From contig NZ_CP035686.1 in the NCBI RefSeq assembly GCF_009665255.1, positions 1-64,000 of the forward strand: DNA of 64,000 bases, written 5' to 3'. The position numbers and the translations under genes were made by a program. Below are positions 25,737-34,635 of this stretch, piece by piece (the stretch's first letter is position 1; each line of letters starts with the position of its first letter). The notes beneath the pieces were generated by a model. The model did not search any database and had not been told where the DNA came from. It saw only the letters and a program-made list of their open reading frames with translations. The DNA comes from Vibrio metoecus. Lineage in GTDB: Bacteria > Pseudomonadota > Gammaproteobacteria > Enterobacterales > Vibrionaceae.

Positions 25737-25758
25737 AAGCCCCCAACAAAGGGGGCTT
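25737..25758 (-). terminator. Terminator or attenuator between aspA and dcuA
   Basis: AAGCCCCC pairs with GGGGGCTT around a 6-nt loop. On the minus strand it is followed by TTTTC. A short U-run suggests partial termination. Confidence 0.7.
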
Positions 25759-25769
25759 AAACCGAACGA

Positions 25770-27221
25770 TTATTCGTAACGTTTTGCTTTGTACTGAGGA
25801 TGCATCAGGTTCTCAACCGAGAAGATGTCATCGAGCTGCTCTTCAGTGAGCAAGCCGCGCTCAAGTACCACTTCACGTACGCTCTTACCGGTTTCAGCAC
25901 AAATCTTACCGACAATGTCACCCTCATGGTGGCCAATGTATGGGTTCAGGTAAGTCACGATGCCGATCGAGTTGAACACGAAGTTTTCGCAGATTTCTTT
26001 GTTCACGGTGATGCCATCAATGCACTTGTCACGTAGGTTCACACACGCGTTAGTCAGCAGAGAGATAGACTCAAACATTGCTTGAGCAATCACCGGCTCC
26101 ATAACGTTCAACTGCAGTTGACCTGCTTCTGCGGCGAACGTGATGGTGTTGTCGTTGCCGAATACTTTAAAGCAAACTTGGTTTACCACTTCTGGGATCA
26201 CTGGGTTTACTTTCGCTGGCATGATGGAAGAACCCGCTTGCAGCTCAGGCAAGTTGATTTCGTTCAGACCCGCACGAGGGCCAGAAGAGAGCAGACGTAG
26301 ATCGTTACAGATCTTAGACATCTTCATCGCTAGACGTTTCAGCGCACCGTGCGTCATCACGTAAGCACCACAGTCAGAAGTAGCTTCAATCAGATCTTCG
26401 GCAGGTACCGTTTCTAGGCCAGTTACTTGCGCCAGATATTTTACCGCGAGCTCTTGGTAACCCGGAGCGGCGTTCAGGCCAGTACCGATCGCGGTTGCGC
26501 CTAAGTTCACTTCCAGCAAGAGTTTTGAAGTGTATTGCAGAGCACGAATCTCTTCATTCAGAGTCACTGCCCATGCGTGGAATTCTTGGCCTACCGTCAT
26601 AGGCACAGCGTCTTGCAACTGAGTACGACCCATTTTTAGGATGTTTTTGTACTCGATCGCTTTCAGTTCGAATGCGCCTTTCAGGTATTCAATCGCATCA
26701 ATGACTTTCAGGATGCTGTTGTAAACCGCGATACGGAAACCCGTTGGGTAAGCACAGTTGGTTGATTGGCTTTTGTTCACGTGGTCATTCGGGTTGATGA
26801 ACTCGTATTGACCTTTTTCTTTGCCCATCAATTCTAGAGCTACGTTGGCAATCACTTCGTTGGTGTTCATGTTCACCGAAGTGCCTGCACCGCCTTGGAA
26901 TACATCTGACGGGAATTGATCCATGCACTTACCTGTTTCAAGAATCAAATCACACGCTTGGAGGATGTAGTTCGCCACATCTTTTGGAATTACGCCCAGC
27001 TCTTTGTTCGCCAAAGTCGCTGCTTTTTTGGTCATGATCATGCCGCGTACAAATTCAGGTACGTCAGAGATCGTAACGTTAGAAATGTTGAAGTTTTCGA
27101 CAGCGCGAAGGGTATGAATACCGTAGTAAGCATCAGCAGGAACGTGACGTTGACCTAACAGATCTTCTTCAATGCGGGTAGCCGGAGTCGCTGTTTTAGG
27201 CGCTTCAGATAGGGTAGCCAT
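25770..27221 (-). CDS. aspA: Aspartate ammonia-lyase (aspartase)
   Basis: Aspartase converts L-aspartate to fumarate plus ammonia and supplies fumarate for anaerobic respiration. The 483-residue protein belongs to the fumarase/aspartase superfamily with the signature GSSIMPAKVNP. The substrate-binding region TSDCGAYVMTHGALKRLA and the N-terminal RIEEDLLGQRHVPADAYYGIHT are typical of aspartase. ATG at 27221 has AAGGAT upstream. It is followed by dcuA, the same pair as in E. coli, and fits functionally with frdABCD at the right end of the window. Confidence 0.96.
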   Translation of the reverse strand: MATLSEAPKTATPATRIEEDLLGQRHVPADAYYGIHTLRAVENFNISNVTISDVPEFVRGMIMTKKAATLANKELGVIPKDVANYILQACDLILETGKCMDQFPSDVFQGGAGTSVNMNTNEVIANVALELMGKEKGQYEFINPNDHVNKSQSTNCAYPTGFRIAVYNSILKVIDAIEYLKGAFELKAIEYKNILKMGRTQLQDAVPMTVGQEFHAWAVTLNEEIRALQYTSKLLLEVNLGATAIGTGLNAAPGYQELAVKYLAQVTGLETVPAEDLIEATSDCGAYVMTHGALKRLAMKMSKICNDLRLLSSGPRAGLNEINLPELQAGSSIMPAKVNPVIPEVVNQVCFKVFGNDNTITFAAEAGQLQLNVMEPVIAQAMFESISLLTNACVNLRDKCIDGITVNKEICENFVFNSIGIVTYLNPYIGHHEGDIVGKICAETGKSVREVVLERGLLTEEQLDDIFSVENLMHPQYKAKRYE

Positions 27222-27465
27222 ATGGGGATCCTTAGATAATTATTCTGGTAAAAAACTAAATTAATAGCCATTTCTGTAATTTAAGAATCCATTCGTCAGA
27301 GTTTTTGGCTGGAAATCCGTCCTGACTTGCGTGGCACATAATACTGTAAATGCATATTAAAAATAGTAACTGGATCACCTTTTAATACAATTTGATGGAA
27401 AATTTGCTGAGAGTTTTATCTATAACTATATAAAGGAAGAGAGCGGTATAAAAAGGAGCTGATTT

Positions 27466-28404
27466 ATGGTGAATCATGCCGATTCAGCAAGGTTGTTGTC
27501 GGACCGAGATCTACAAGGATATGTCAGCCGCATATTGGATGTGATTCCGCTGCCGATCATTATTTCTAAATCTTCTGTGCTTGGACAAGGCGAGCGTGAG
27601 CATCTGCATTTTAATAAAGCTTTTGTCAAAGAGCTGGGGTATACCATTGAGCAGATCCCCAACATCGAGACTTGGTTTGAAAAGGCTTACCCACACATAG
27701 ACTATCGGCAGGAGATTATTACTGAATGGCAAAAGACGGTCGATGAAGCACGATCGCAAGGTGAAGATGTCGCGCAGATGCCGGCTTTGATCATGTGCGC
27801 CGATGGCGTGCAGCGTTGGTTTTCCGTTTCAGCGCAAATAGAACCTGCTTGTCGTGACGATCTGCATATCATTACCTTTCGCAATATTCATGACTATAAA
27901 ATATCGCTTGCCGAAGCAGAGCATCAATCACAAATCGACCCATTAACTCAGTTGAAAAATCGCCGAGGTTTTTTCACTTGGTGTGACCCCATCGCTCCTG
28001 AGACTTCATTGGGACTGATCATTTTTGATATCGACTATTTTAAGCAGATCAACGATACCTATGGTCATCCCGCCGGAGATTACGTACTGCGCCAAATCGC
28101 TGGATTGTTGGAGCAAAACTTACCCTCGCTTTCGTGTTGTGTGCGTTGGGGTGGCGAAGAGTTTTTGGTCTGTTTTGTATGCGATGAAATGGCCAATGTC
28201 ATTGGCTTGGCGGAAACGATACGACGCTATGTGGAGAGTAATACCCTGATGTGGCAAGGACAGCAGATTGCTTTGACGCTGAGTGCAGGGTGTACGGTGG
28301 GGGCGATGACGAACAACAATTGGGATAATTTGTTACAAACTGCCGATCAAGCGCTGCTGTCGGCGAAACGCTTGGGGCGCAATCGAGTGATTGCCGATCG
28401 CTAA
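27466..28404 (+). CDS. PAS-GGDEF diguanylate cyclase
   Basis: This 312-residue soluble protein has an N-terminal PAS-like region (about residues 15-145, with LHFNKAFVKELGYTIEQIPN) and a C-terminal GGDEF domain. The domain has DPLTQLKNRRG, IIFDIDYFKQINDTYGHPAGD and an intact RWGGEEFLVCF active site, so cyclic di-GMP synthesis is expected. No EAL domain, membrane segment or RxxD inhibitory site is evident. AAAAGGAG precedes the ATG. It diverges from aspA across 244 bp in which I recognise no regulator site, and is separated from fxsA by about 90 bp. Confidence 0.88.
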   Translation: MVNHADSARLLSDRDLQGYVSRILDVIPLPIIISKSSVLGQGEREHLHFNKAFVKELGYTIEQIPNIETWFEKAYPHIDYRQEIITEWQKTVDEARSQGEDVAQMPALIMCADGVQRWFSVSAQIEPACRDDLHIITFRNIHDYKISLAEAEHQSQIDPLTQLKNRRGFFTWCDPIAPETSLGLIIFDIDYFKQINDTYGHPAGDYVLRQIAGLLEQNLPSLSCCVRWGGEEFLVCFVCDEMANVIGLAETIRRYVESNTLMWQGQQIALTLSAGCTVGAMTNNNWDNLLQTADQALLSAKRLGRNRVIADR

Positions 28405-28495
28405 ACAAAAAATGCTTATTGGGGTGGGTTTTATCTCAGGGTGGCTTGTCAGCCATCTCGGTTGTGGTTAACGTGACCAAAACCAAGGAGGCATT

Positions 28496-28981
28496 GTGTT
28501 CCCGATACTACTGTTTTTATTTATTGCAGTCCCTGTGATTGAAATCGCGCTGTTTATTCAAGTCGGCGGCGTACTTGGTGTGTGGCCGACCATCGCCCTT
28601 GTGCTTTTGACGGCGATGGTTGGTGCTTCGCTGGTGCGCAGCCAAGGCTTACAAACGCTTTTGACCGTACAACAGCGCTTGGCGCAAGGCCAACTGCCCG
28701 CACAGCAAATTTTAGAAGGGGTAATGTTAGCCATGGCGGGTGTGTTGTTACTGACCCCTGGTTTTTTCACTGACATCCTCGGTATGCTGGTTCTGCTGCC
28801 TGCGCCGCGTGCTTATTTAGCGAAGCAGTTGATGAGCCGTGTTGTGGTCGGCAATATCCACGCCAGTGGCGCCGGTTTTGAGCAGCCGAATCCTTTTCGC
28901 GATCATTCAAATCCAAACGGTACGATCTATGAAGGTGAGTTTGAACGCAAAGACGATCAAGACCAGCACCGTCTTAAATAG
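28496..28981 (+). CDS. fxsA: FxsA family membrane protein
   Basis: This 161-residue inner-membrane protein has about three hydrophobic segments within the first 110 residues and a charged C-terminal tail. It contains family stretches VIEIALFIQVGGVLGVWPT and LLTPGFFTDILGMLVLLP. In E. coli FxsA over-expression relieves phage T7 exclusion by the F plasmid; its normal function is unclear. The start is GTG at 28496 with AAGGAG five bases before it. E. coli fxsA lies next to aspA and groESL; here it is near aspA. Confidence 0.9.
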   Translation: MFPILLFLFIAVPVIEIALFIQVGGVLGVWPTIALVLLTAMVGASLVRSQGLQTLLTVQQRLAQGQLPAQQILEGVMLAMAGVLLLTPGFFTDILGMLVLLPAPRAYLAKQLMSRVVVGNIHASGAGFEQPNPFRDHSNPNGTIYEGEFERKDDQDQHRLK

Positions 28982-29005
28982 ATTATCGAGTTAATGAATG
29001 GCGCA

Positions 29006-29482
29006 TTAGATTGCGCCATCAAACCCCATTTGACGCCACGCCTCAAAGGCTATAATCGCTACCGCATTGGAAAGGTTCAGGCTACGCGCTTCCGGCATCA
29101 TCGGGATGCGAATGCGTTGTTCGGCAGGCAAGCTGGCAATCAGCTCGGCTGGTAAACCGCGAGTTTCTGGGCCAAACATCAGTACATCACCTTGTTGAAA
29201 TTTCGCATCAACATGGTGTTGTGTGGTTTTGGTGGTGCAAGCAAACAGGCGGAAAGTTTCGCGCTCACGCTGCAAGTAGTCGATAAACGCAGCGTAATCT
29301 TTATGGCGAGTCACGCGGGCTAAGTCATGGTAATCCAATCCTGCGCGACGCACTTTTTTCTCTTCCAGATCAAAACCGAGTGGCTCGATCAGGTGCAAGT
29401 TTGCGCCACAGTTGGCACACAAACGAATAATGTTGCCCGTGTTGGGGGCGATTTCTGGTTCGTAGAGAGCAATATCAAACAT
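29006..29482 (-). CDS. trmL: tRNA (cytidine(34)-2'-O)-methyltransferase TrmL
   Basis: This 158-residue SPOUT-class methyltransferase adds a 2'-O-methyl group to the wobble base of two leucine tRNAs, using S-adenosylmethionine. It carries the trefoil-knot motifs IALYEPEIAPNTGNIIRLCAN at the N terminus, LMFGPETRGLP, and RIPMMPEARSLNLSNAVAI at the C terminus. The length matches E. coli TrmL. It converges on fxsA with 24 bp between stops. Confidence 0.94.
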   Translation of the reverse strand: MFDIALYEPEIAPNTGNIIRLCANCGANLHLIEPLGFDLEEKKVRRAGLDYHDLARVTRHKDYAAFIDYLQRERETFRLFACTTKTTQHHVDAKFQQGDVLMFGPETRGLPAELIASLPAEQRIRIPMMPEARSLNLSNAVAIIAFEAWRQMGFDGAI

Positions 29483-29506
29483 AACCGATGTTCAGTGAGT
29501 ACAAAG

Positions 29507-29533
29507 AAGAAGGGGCGAGTATAGCCCCTTCTT
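29507..29533 (-). terminator. Intrinsic terminator after cpxA
   Basis: AAGAAGGGGC and GCCCCTTCTT form a 10-bp stem with a 7-nt loop. On the minus strand it continues CTTTG. It lies between the cpxA stop and the trmL start. Confidence 0.65.
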
Positions 29534-29563
29534 GGGTTGGTTGCAGCGATTGGTCAACAATGC

Positions 29564-30952
29564 TTACGTAGCTTGTAAAGGTAAAGTGAAGCAAACTCGT
29601 AAGCCACCTAAACTACTGCGTGTTGCGCTGATGGTGCCGCTGTGCTGGCGAATCGCACTTTCAGTGATGGCAAGCCCTAACCCCGTGCCGCCGCTGTGTC
29701 GATCTCGCGCGGTAGAAACTCGATAAAATGGGCGGAATATATCGGCTAACTGCTCTTCGGGTACACCTTCTCCATCATCATCAACGCTGACGGTGAGTTG
29801 GTTATCTTGCACGATAAACGCCACATGGATTCGTTGTTGTCCGTAGTGAATGGCGTTTCGCACCACATTTTCTAGCGCACTCATGAGTAGCTTTGGCGTC
29901 CCGTTGATGCTGCGATCTGGGATCGCTTCAAAAGTCAGCGTTTTGTCCATTTGTTCCGCTTCAAACTCGGCATCTTTAAGCAGTTCTTCCCATAGACTAC
30001 TGAGAGGCTGTACTTCACGCATCAAGTGGCTGTTGGTTTGCATGCGTGATAGCGCGAGTAAGTCGCCAATCATCTGCTCTAAACGCTGCGCTTCGGTATC
30101 AATCCGTTCTAATTCGTTGCTGCTGCCTTGTTTGCGCATGGCTAATGCGTTGGCCATACGCAGCCGAGTCAACGGCGAGCGTAATTCGTGTGAGATATCA
30201 GAGAGCAGCCGCTGTTGCCCCGACACCATTTGATTCACGGCATCCACCATTTGGTTGAAGCTGCGTCCGGCCTGCTGAAATTCCGCCGTACCGCGTTCTA
30301 ATTTTGGGTCATGCACAAATTCACCACGTGCGACGCGCTGTGCGGCTTGTGCCAGATTTTGTGCCGGCTTACTCAATGCCCAAGCGAGCCACAATAACAG
30401 CGGTGTGCTGACTAGCATGATCGCCAACAGTAGTTGGAATGGCTTATCAAATAGGCGCAGCAAAAAGGGTGGTGGTTCATCCCAGCGCATCCCGACATAC
30501 AGCAGTAAATCTTGTTTGGCCAACGTAATGGGAACCGGGCCAGCCAGCATATAGCGGCCATAAAGCCGTTGCTGGGGTTTTTCGACCGATTCAATGCTGG
30601 AAGAGAAGTTTTGCAGGGCTTTCAGGCGAAAATCAGCATGTTTGGAGGAGGTCAGTACATTCCCTTCCAAATCAGTCACAAAAAATTGGGGGCGGCCATC
30701 ATGTTCACGTTTCGACATGCCTCGACCTTCTAATTGATAGAGAATTTTGCCTAACTCGGTGGTGTTTTGGTACTCCGACTCAAAACGTGCTTTGCTTTCC
30801 AGCAGACGTTGGTATGCCTCAGGTGACAGGTCACGCGATTTGCGTGGATCAAGGTGTGGTAGGGTGAGTACTGCGAACAAGACCAACAGCATGGTAAACC
30901 AGAAAATCGCGAAAATTCGCCCATACAGGTTATTGAGTTTCGGTAGGCGCAT
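29564..30952 (-). CDS. cpxA: Envelope-stress sensor kinase CpxA
   Basis: CpxA senses misfolded envelope proteins and phosphorylates CpxR. The protein has 462 residues. There is one membrane segment at about residues 10-30, a periplasmic sensor of about 130 residues, a second membrane segment near 165-185, and a HAMP linker. The H-box LLSDISHELRSPLTRLRMA has its phospho-His near residue 245. The ATPase has the N-box ENVVRNAIHYG, DDDGEGV and GTGLGLAI. The ATG at 30952 overlaps the cpxR stop by one base (TGATG) with GGAGGAG before it; a GTG one codon earlier is less likely. Translational coupling with cpxR is expected. Confidence 0.95.
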   Translation of the reverse strand: MRLPKLNNLYGRIFAIFWFTMLLVLFAVLTLPHLDPRKSRDLSPEAYQRLLESKARFESEYQNTTELGKILYQLEGRGMSKREHDGRPQFFVTDLEGNVLTSSKHADFRLKALQNFSSSIESVEKPQQRLYGRYMLAGPVPITLAKQDLLLYVGMRWDEPPPFLLRLFDKPFQLLLAIMLVSTPLLLWLAWALSKPAQNLAQAAQRVARGEFVHDPKLERGTAEFQQAGRSFNQMVDAVNQMVSGQQRLLSDISHELRSPLTRLRMANALAMRKQGSSNELERIDTEAQRLEQMIGDLLALSRMQTNSHLMREVQPLSSLWEELLKDAEFEAEQMDKTLTFEAIPDRSINGTPKLLMSALENVVRNAIHYGQQRIHVAFIVQDNQLTVSVDDDGEGVPEEQLADIFRPFYRVSTARDRHSGGTGLGLAITESAIRQHSGTISATRSSLGGLRVCFTLPLQAT

Positions 30953-31638
30953 CACTCCTCCTGAACCATTAAATAGCCGCGGCCACGCAAGGTTTTGATG
31001 CGGGCTTTACCATCCTGCCGTTCAGGCAGTTTTTTGCGCAGATTAGAGACATGCATATCAATGGCGCGATCAAACGCAGCAAGGCGTTTACCGAGCACTT
31101 CTACACTGAGCATCTCTTTGGTGAGCGTTTCTCCCGGCGACTGCACAAAATGGGTCAGTAGCGCAAATTCAGTGGTGGTGAGATCGAGCAATTGCCCCTG
31201 ACAGTAGGCTTCTTGTTTGCCGGGATAGACTTGGAGATCCTGACATTCGATGACGTCTGAGTGTTTGGGGGGAAGCGCATTTTGCGTACGACGTAAAATC
31301 GCCCGAATACGCGCCAGCAGTTCTCGATCACTAAAAGGTTTGGGTAGGTAGTCATCTGCGCCCAGCTCTAGGCCGATCACGCGATCAATCTCTTCGCCTT
31401 TGGCGGTCAGCATTAAAACCGGAGTTGCCCATTTTTCACGCAGGCGCTTTAAGGTCTCCATACCATTGAGCTTGGGCATCATCACATCAAGGAGGATCAG
31501 ATCGACCTCATCGCTGACCGCCGCCAATCCTGCTTCACCGTCATTGGCTTCAGAAATATCAAAGCCTTCATACTGTAAAACTTCCGTTAATAGGCTGGTC
31601 AGTTCAGTGTCATCATCGATCAAAAGGATATGTGCCAT
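30952..31638 (-). CDS. cpxR: Envelope-stress response regulator CpxR
   Basis: This 228-residue OmpR/PhoB-class regulator has an N-terminal DDDTELTSLL acidic cluster, the phospho-Asp in LILLDVMMPKLNG near residue 51, the Lys in YLPKPFSDREL, and a winged-helix output domain ending KARIKTLRGRGYLMVQ. It activates periplasmic folding and proteolysis genes. It diverges from cpxP, and the shared region carries a perfect CpxR box (31713), so autoregulation of cpxRA and activation of cpxP are predicted. Confidence 0.96.
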   Translation of the reverse strand: MAHILLIDDDTELTSLLTEVLQYEGFDISEANDGEAGLAAVSDEVDLILLDVMMPKLNGMETLKRLREKWATPVLMLTAKGEEIDRVIGLELGADDYLPKPFSDRELLARIRAILRRTQNALPPKHSDVIECQDLQVYPGKQEAYCQGQLLDLTTTEFALLTHFVQSPGETLTKEMLSVEVLGKRLAAFDRAIDMHVSNLRKKLPERQDGKARIKTLRGRGYLMVQEE

Positions 31639-31712
31639 AGCTGCCTCGTAGATTGCTTAATTGCTTTCAGTTTACCGTGAAAAAAGTACCGCAGTCAGTG
31701 AGCAATCAGCTC

Positions 31713-31727
31713 TTTACGATTCTTTAC
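31713..31727 (-). promoter_or_regulatory. CpxR binding box
   Basis: Read on the minus strand the sequence is GTAAA-GAATC-GTAAA, an exact match to the CpxR consensus GTAAA-N5-GTAAA. It sits in the 185-bp divergent region, 75 bp from the cpxR start and 97 bp from the cpxP start. Confidence 0.88.
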
Positions 31728-31823
31728 GCTGTCTATACGTCACTTGACCTTGCAAGTCGTAATCTATGTTCAAGCGCTGCAGAGCAGCCATGTAATCCAT
31801 AACGTCATGTAGAGGAACGAATT

Positions 31824-32324
31824 ATGAAACTTGCCAAAAAAATGATTTTAGCCGCCGCTATGCTTCCACTTACTTTGGGTACGACCGCTGCGTTTGCCTT
31901 TGGTGGTCACGGTTGGGATAAGGACGGAGATGGCTCTTGTGGTGGTAAAGGCGAGCGCGGGATCTGGAAGCAGCTCGATTTAACCGCAGAGCAGCAGGCT
32001 CAACTCAAAGAGATGCGTGAGGCTGGACGTGAAGAGATGCGCGCTAATCGTGGACAAAACCATGATGCGATGAAAGCACTACATTCACAAGAGCGTGCTC
32101 TGGTGTTAGCTGCTGACTTTGATCAGGTCGCCGCCGAAAACCTTGCAAAACAGATGGTGGATCAACAAGTGACTCACCGCGTAAAAATGATGGAGAAACG
32201 CCATCAAATGATGAGCATTTTGACCGCAGAACAGAAAGCCAAATTGCAGACGTTGCAACAAGCACAAATGGATCAGTGCATGATGGACGGTTCTCACGGC
32301 AAAGGTAAACCTCGTCATCAATAA
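31824..32324 (+). CDS. cpxP: Periplasmic Cpx inhibitor CpxP
   Basis: This 166-residue protein has a signal peptide (about residues 1-25, ending AAFA), then a glycine-rich stretch with a DKDGDG motif. A helical Spy/CpxP domain carries two LTxxQ motifs, LDLTAEQQAQLKEM near residue 53 and ILTAEQKAKLQTL near residue 134. CpxP binds the sensor domain of CpxA and acts as a periplasmic chaperone-like adaptor. AGAGGAACG precedes the ATG. Its divergence from cpxRA across a CpxR box is the arrangement known from E. coli. Confidence 0.92.
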   Translation: MKLAKKMILAAAMLPLTLGTTAAFAFGGHGWDKDGDGSCGGKGERGIWKQLDLTAEQQAQLKEMREAGREEMRANRGQNHDAMKALHSQERALVLAADFDQVAAENLAKQMVDQQVTHRVKMMEKRHQMMSILTAEQKAKLQTLQQAQMDQCMMDGSHGKGKPRHQ

Positions 32325-32343
32325 TGACATCGCACATTCCATC

Positions 32344-32379
32344 ACCACAAGGTAGCCTCGCGCTGCCTTGTGGTTTTTT
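32344..32379 (+). terminator. Intrinsic terminator after cpxP
   Basis: ACCACAAGG (32344-32352) pairs with CCTTGTGGT (32366-32374), with an inner AGC/GCT pairing, followed by TTTTT. Confidence 0.88.
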
Positions 32380-32434
32380 GCCTCTCGGTTATATACTCGG
32401 GCTTCTTTAACTTAATGAATACAATGGTGAGGCG

Positions 32435-33340
32435 ATGAAAAAAGAATACGCCCGTTTAGTCACAATGGCAGCATGGACGGCAACGTCAGTCGCGACGCTG
32501 CTACTGGTGGTCAAAGTGGTTGCGTGGTGGGTGACAGGTTCGGTTAGCTTACTGGCTTCTTTAATCGACTCGGTGCTGGATATTGCAGCCTCTGTGGTGA
32601 ACCTCATCGTATTGCGTTTTGCTCTGCAACCTGCCGATCAAGAACATGCATTTGGACATGGCAAAGCGGAATCATTGGCCGCACTTGCCCAAGCCATGTT
32701 TATCTCTGGCTCCGCTTGTTTTCTGATCCTTAACGGTGTGGATCGTTTCTTCCGCCCACATGAACTGAATGCACCTGAGCTAGGTATTTATGTCAGTGCG
32801 TTGGCGATGGTGGTGACTTTTGGTTTGGTGTTATTCCAACGTCATGTGGTGAAAAAAACCGGCAGTCAGGCGATTGCGGCAGATTCACTCCACTATCAAT
32901 CGGATCTGCTGATGAACGCGGCAATCATGGTGGCACTAGGATTAAGTTGGTGGGGCTTTGGGCAAGCGGATGCGATATTTGCGATCGGCATCGGCCTCTA
33001 TATCTTACTGAGCGCCTTTAAAATGGTGCATGATGCGGTGCAAACACTGCTCGACCGTAAATTACCCGATGAAGAGTTGGAGCAGATCCTCGCGATCTGT
33101 CTGAGCGTAGAAGGGGTGATTGGAATGCATCAATTACGGACGCGAATGTCAGGGCCGGTAAGATTCATCCAACTTCATTTGGAATTGGATGACAACATTT
33201 CATTGCTCGAAGCGCATCATATTTCGGATCGGGTCGAGGATAAGCTGTGTGATGTCTTTAAAGGCGCGGATGTTTTGATTCATCAAGATCCCCATTCCGT
33301 GGTACTTGAGGCAGAACAGCGACAAAAATCTCAATGGTGA
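32435..33340 (+). CDS. fieF: Cation diffusion facilitator FieF
   Basis: This 301-residue inner-membrane metal/proton antiporter of the CDF family exports Zn2+, Fe2+ and similar ions. The metal site residues are visible: D45 and D49 in SLIDSVLDIAAS, and the His/Asp pair in SLHYQSDLLMNA around residues 153-157. There are six membrane segments in the first 210 residues and a cytoplasmic C-terminal metal-binding domain from about 212, containing HQLRTRMSGP and HLELDD. GGTGAGG precedes the ATG. It follows cpxP behind a terminator and precedes pfkA, as in E. coli. Confidence 0.94.
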   Translation: MKKEYARLVTMAAWTATSVATLLLVVKVVAWWVTGSVSLLASLIDSVLDIAASVVNLIVLRFALQPADQEHAFGHGKAESLAALAQAMFISGSACFLILNGVDRFFRPHELNAPELGIYVSALAMVVTFGLVLFQRHVVKKTGSQAIAADSLHYQSDLLMNAAIMVALGLSWWGFGQADAIFAIGIGLYILLSAFKMVHDAVQTLLDRKLPDEELEQILAICLSVEGVIGMHQLRTRMSGPVRFIQLHLELDDNISLLEAHHISDRVEDKLCDVFKGADVLIHQDPHSVVLEAEQRQKSQW

Positions 33341-33601
33341 GGCGACAAAAGAAGTCTGTTTGGCTATCTTTTCCCCAAGTTAACAAAAAAACGCCAATCC
33401 TGACATGAATCAACACTGGGTCAGTACAAAACTGTAATACTCTTACATAAGTAGAAAACTTACAGAATTTAGTGCAAATAACAGTAGTATTCCTAATCGG
33501 GAAAGGTAACATTACGCACAGTTTTTGAATTTTTCTGTCTGGTTCCTACAAACCAGACGGCGTAGAAATTGATATTCGATTCGCAAAGTTCGAGGGTGAG
33601 C

Positions 33602-34564
33602 ATGATTAAAAAAATCGGTGTTTTGACGAGTGGTGGCGATGCCCCAGGTATGAACGCGGCTATTCGTGGCGTAGTGCGTACAGCACTCGGCGCAGGTCTA
33701 GAAGTGTTTGGTATTTATGACGGTTACCAAGGCCTGTATGAAGATCGTATCAAGCAGCTAGACCGTTCAAGCGTGTCTGACGTGATCAACCGCGGCGGTA
33801 CTTTTTTAGGCTCTGCACGTTTCCCACAATTTCGCGAAGTAGAAGTTCGTGAGAAAGCGATTGAAAACCTGAAAAAGCACGGCATTGAAGCCTTAGTGGT
33901 TATCGGCGGTGACGGCTCTTACATGGGCGCCAAAAAACTGACCGAAATGGGCTTTCCCTGTGTCGGTCTGCCAGGCACTATCGATAACGACATCGCAGGT
34001 ACCGATTACACCATCGGCTATTTGACGGCATTGAACACCGTTATTGAAGCGATTGACCGTCTGCGTGATACCTCTTCTTCACACCAACGTATCTCTATTG
34101 TTGAAATCATGGGCCGTCACTGTGGTGACCTGACTCTGACTTCTGCGATTGCGGGTGGCTGTGAATACATCATCACGCCAGAAACTGGTCTGAACATGGA
34201 ACAGTTGATCTCTAACATCAAAGACGGCATCACCAAAGGTAAGAAGCATGCGATCATCGCGCTGACTGAGCTGATGATGGATGCTAACAAGCTGGCGAAA
34301 GAGATTGAAGCAGCAACAGGCCGTGAAACTCGCGCAACCGTATTAGGTCACATCCAACGTGGTGGTAAACCTACGGCATTTGACCGTGTACTCGCCTCAC
34401 GCATGGGTAACTATGCGGTGCACCTCCTGATGGAAGGTCACGGTGGTCGTTGTGTTGGTATCCAGAAAGAGCAACTGGTTCATCACGACATCATTGATGC
34501 GATTGAGAACATGAAGCGTCCAGTTCGCACAGACCTGTACAAAGTCGCAGAAGAGCTATTCTAA
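33602..34564 (+). CDS. pfkA: 6-phosphofructokinase I
   Basis: PfkA phosphorylates fructose 6-phosphate with ATP, the committed step of glycolysis. The 320-residue length equals E. coli PfkA. It begins MIKKIGVLTSGGDAPGMNAA, with the ATP-binding GGDGSYMGA near residue 102, catalytic PGTIDNDIAGTD near 125, and MGRHCGDLT in the sugar-binding region. The ATG at 33602 with GAGGGTGAG before it is chosen over an in-frame start at 33569 that adds 11 unusual residues. The 260 bp between fieF and pfkA hold its promoter; no operator was recognised there. Confidence 0.97.
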   Translation: MIKKIGVLTSGGDAPGMNAAIRGVVRTALGAGLEVFGIYDGYQGLYEDRIKQLDRSSVSDVINRGGTFLGSARFPQFREVEVREKAIENLKKHGIEALVVIGGDGSYMGAKKLTEMGFPCVGLPGTIDNDIAGTDYTIGYLTALNTVIEAIDRLRDTSSSHQRISIVEIMGRHCGDLTLTSAIAGGCEYIITPETGLNMEQLISNIKDGITKGKKHAIIALTELMMDANKLAKEIEAATGRETRATVLGHIQRGGKPTAFDRVLASRMGNYAVHLLMEGHGGRCVGIQKEQLVHHDIIDAIENMKRPVRTDLYKVAEELF

Positions 34565-34590
34565 GCACACTCCGCTTTGTATCCAGAGAC

Positions 34591-34618
34591 AAAAAAGACC
34601 GCCAAGGCGGTCTTTTTT
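34591..34618. terminator. Bidirectional terminator between pfkA and glpX
   Basis: AAAAAAGACCGCC and GGCGGTCTTTTTT form a long perfect inverted repeat with U-runs on both strands, between convergent genes. Confidence 0.9.
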
Positions 34619-34635
34619 ATGCGTGGAATTCTGAA

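Noticed and set aside
27222..27465. FNR or CRP sites between aspA and the GGDEF gene
   Set aside because: Only weak partial matches such as TTTGATGG-N-AATTTG were found, too poor to call.
28998..29017. GGCGCA/TGCGCC hairpin at the fxsA-trmL junction as a terminator
   Set aside because: No U-run follows on either strand and it overlaps the trmL stop.
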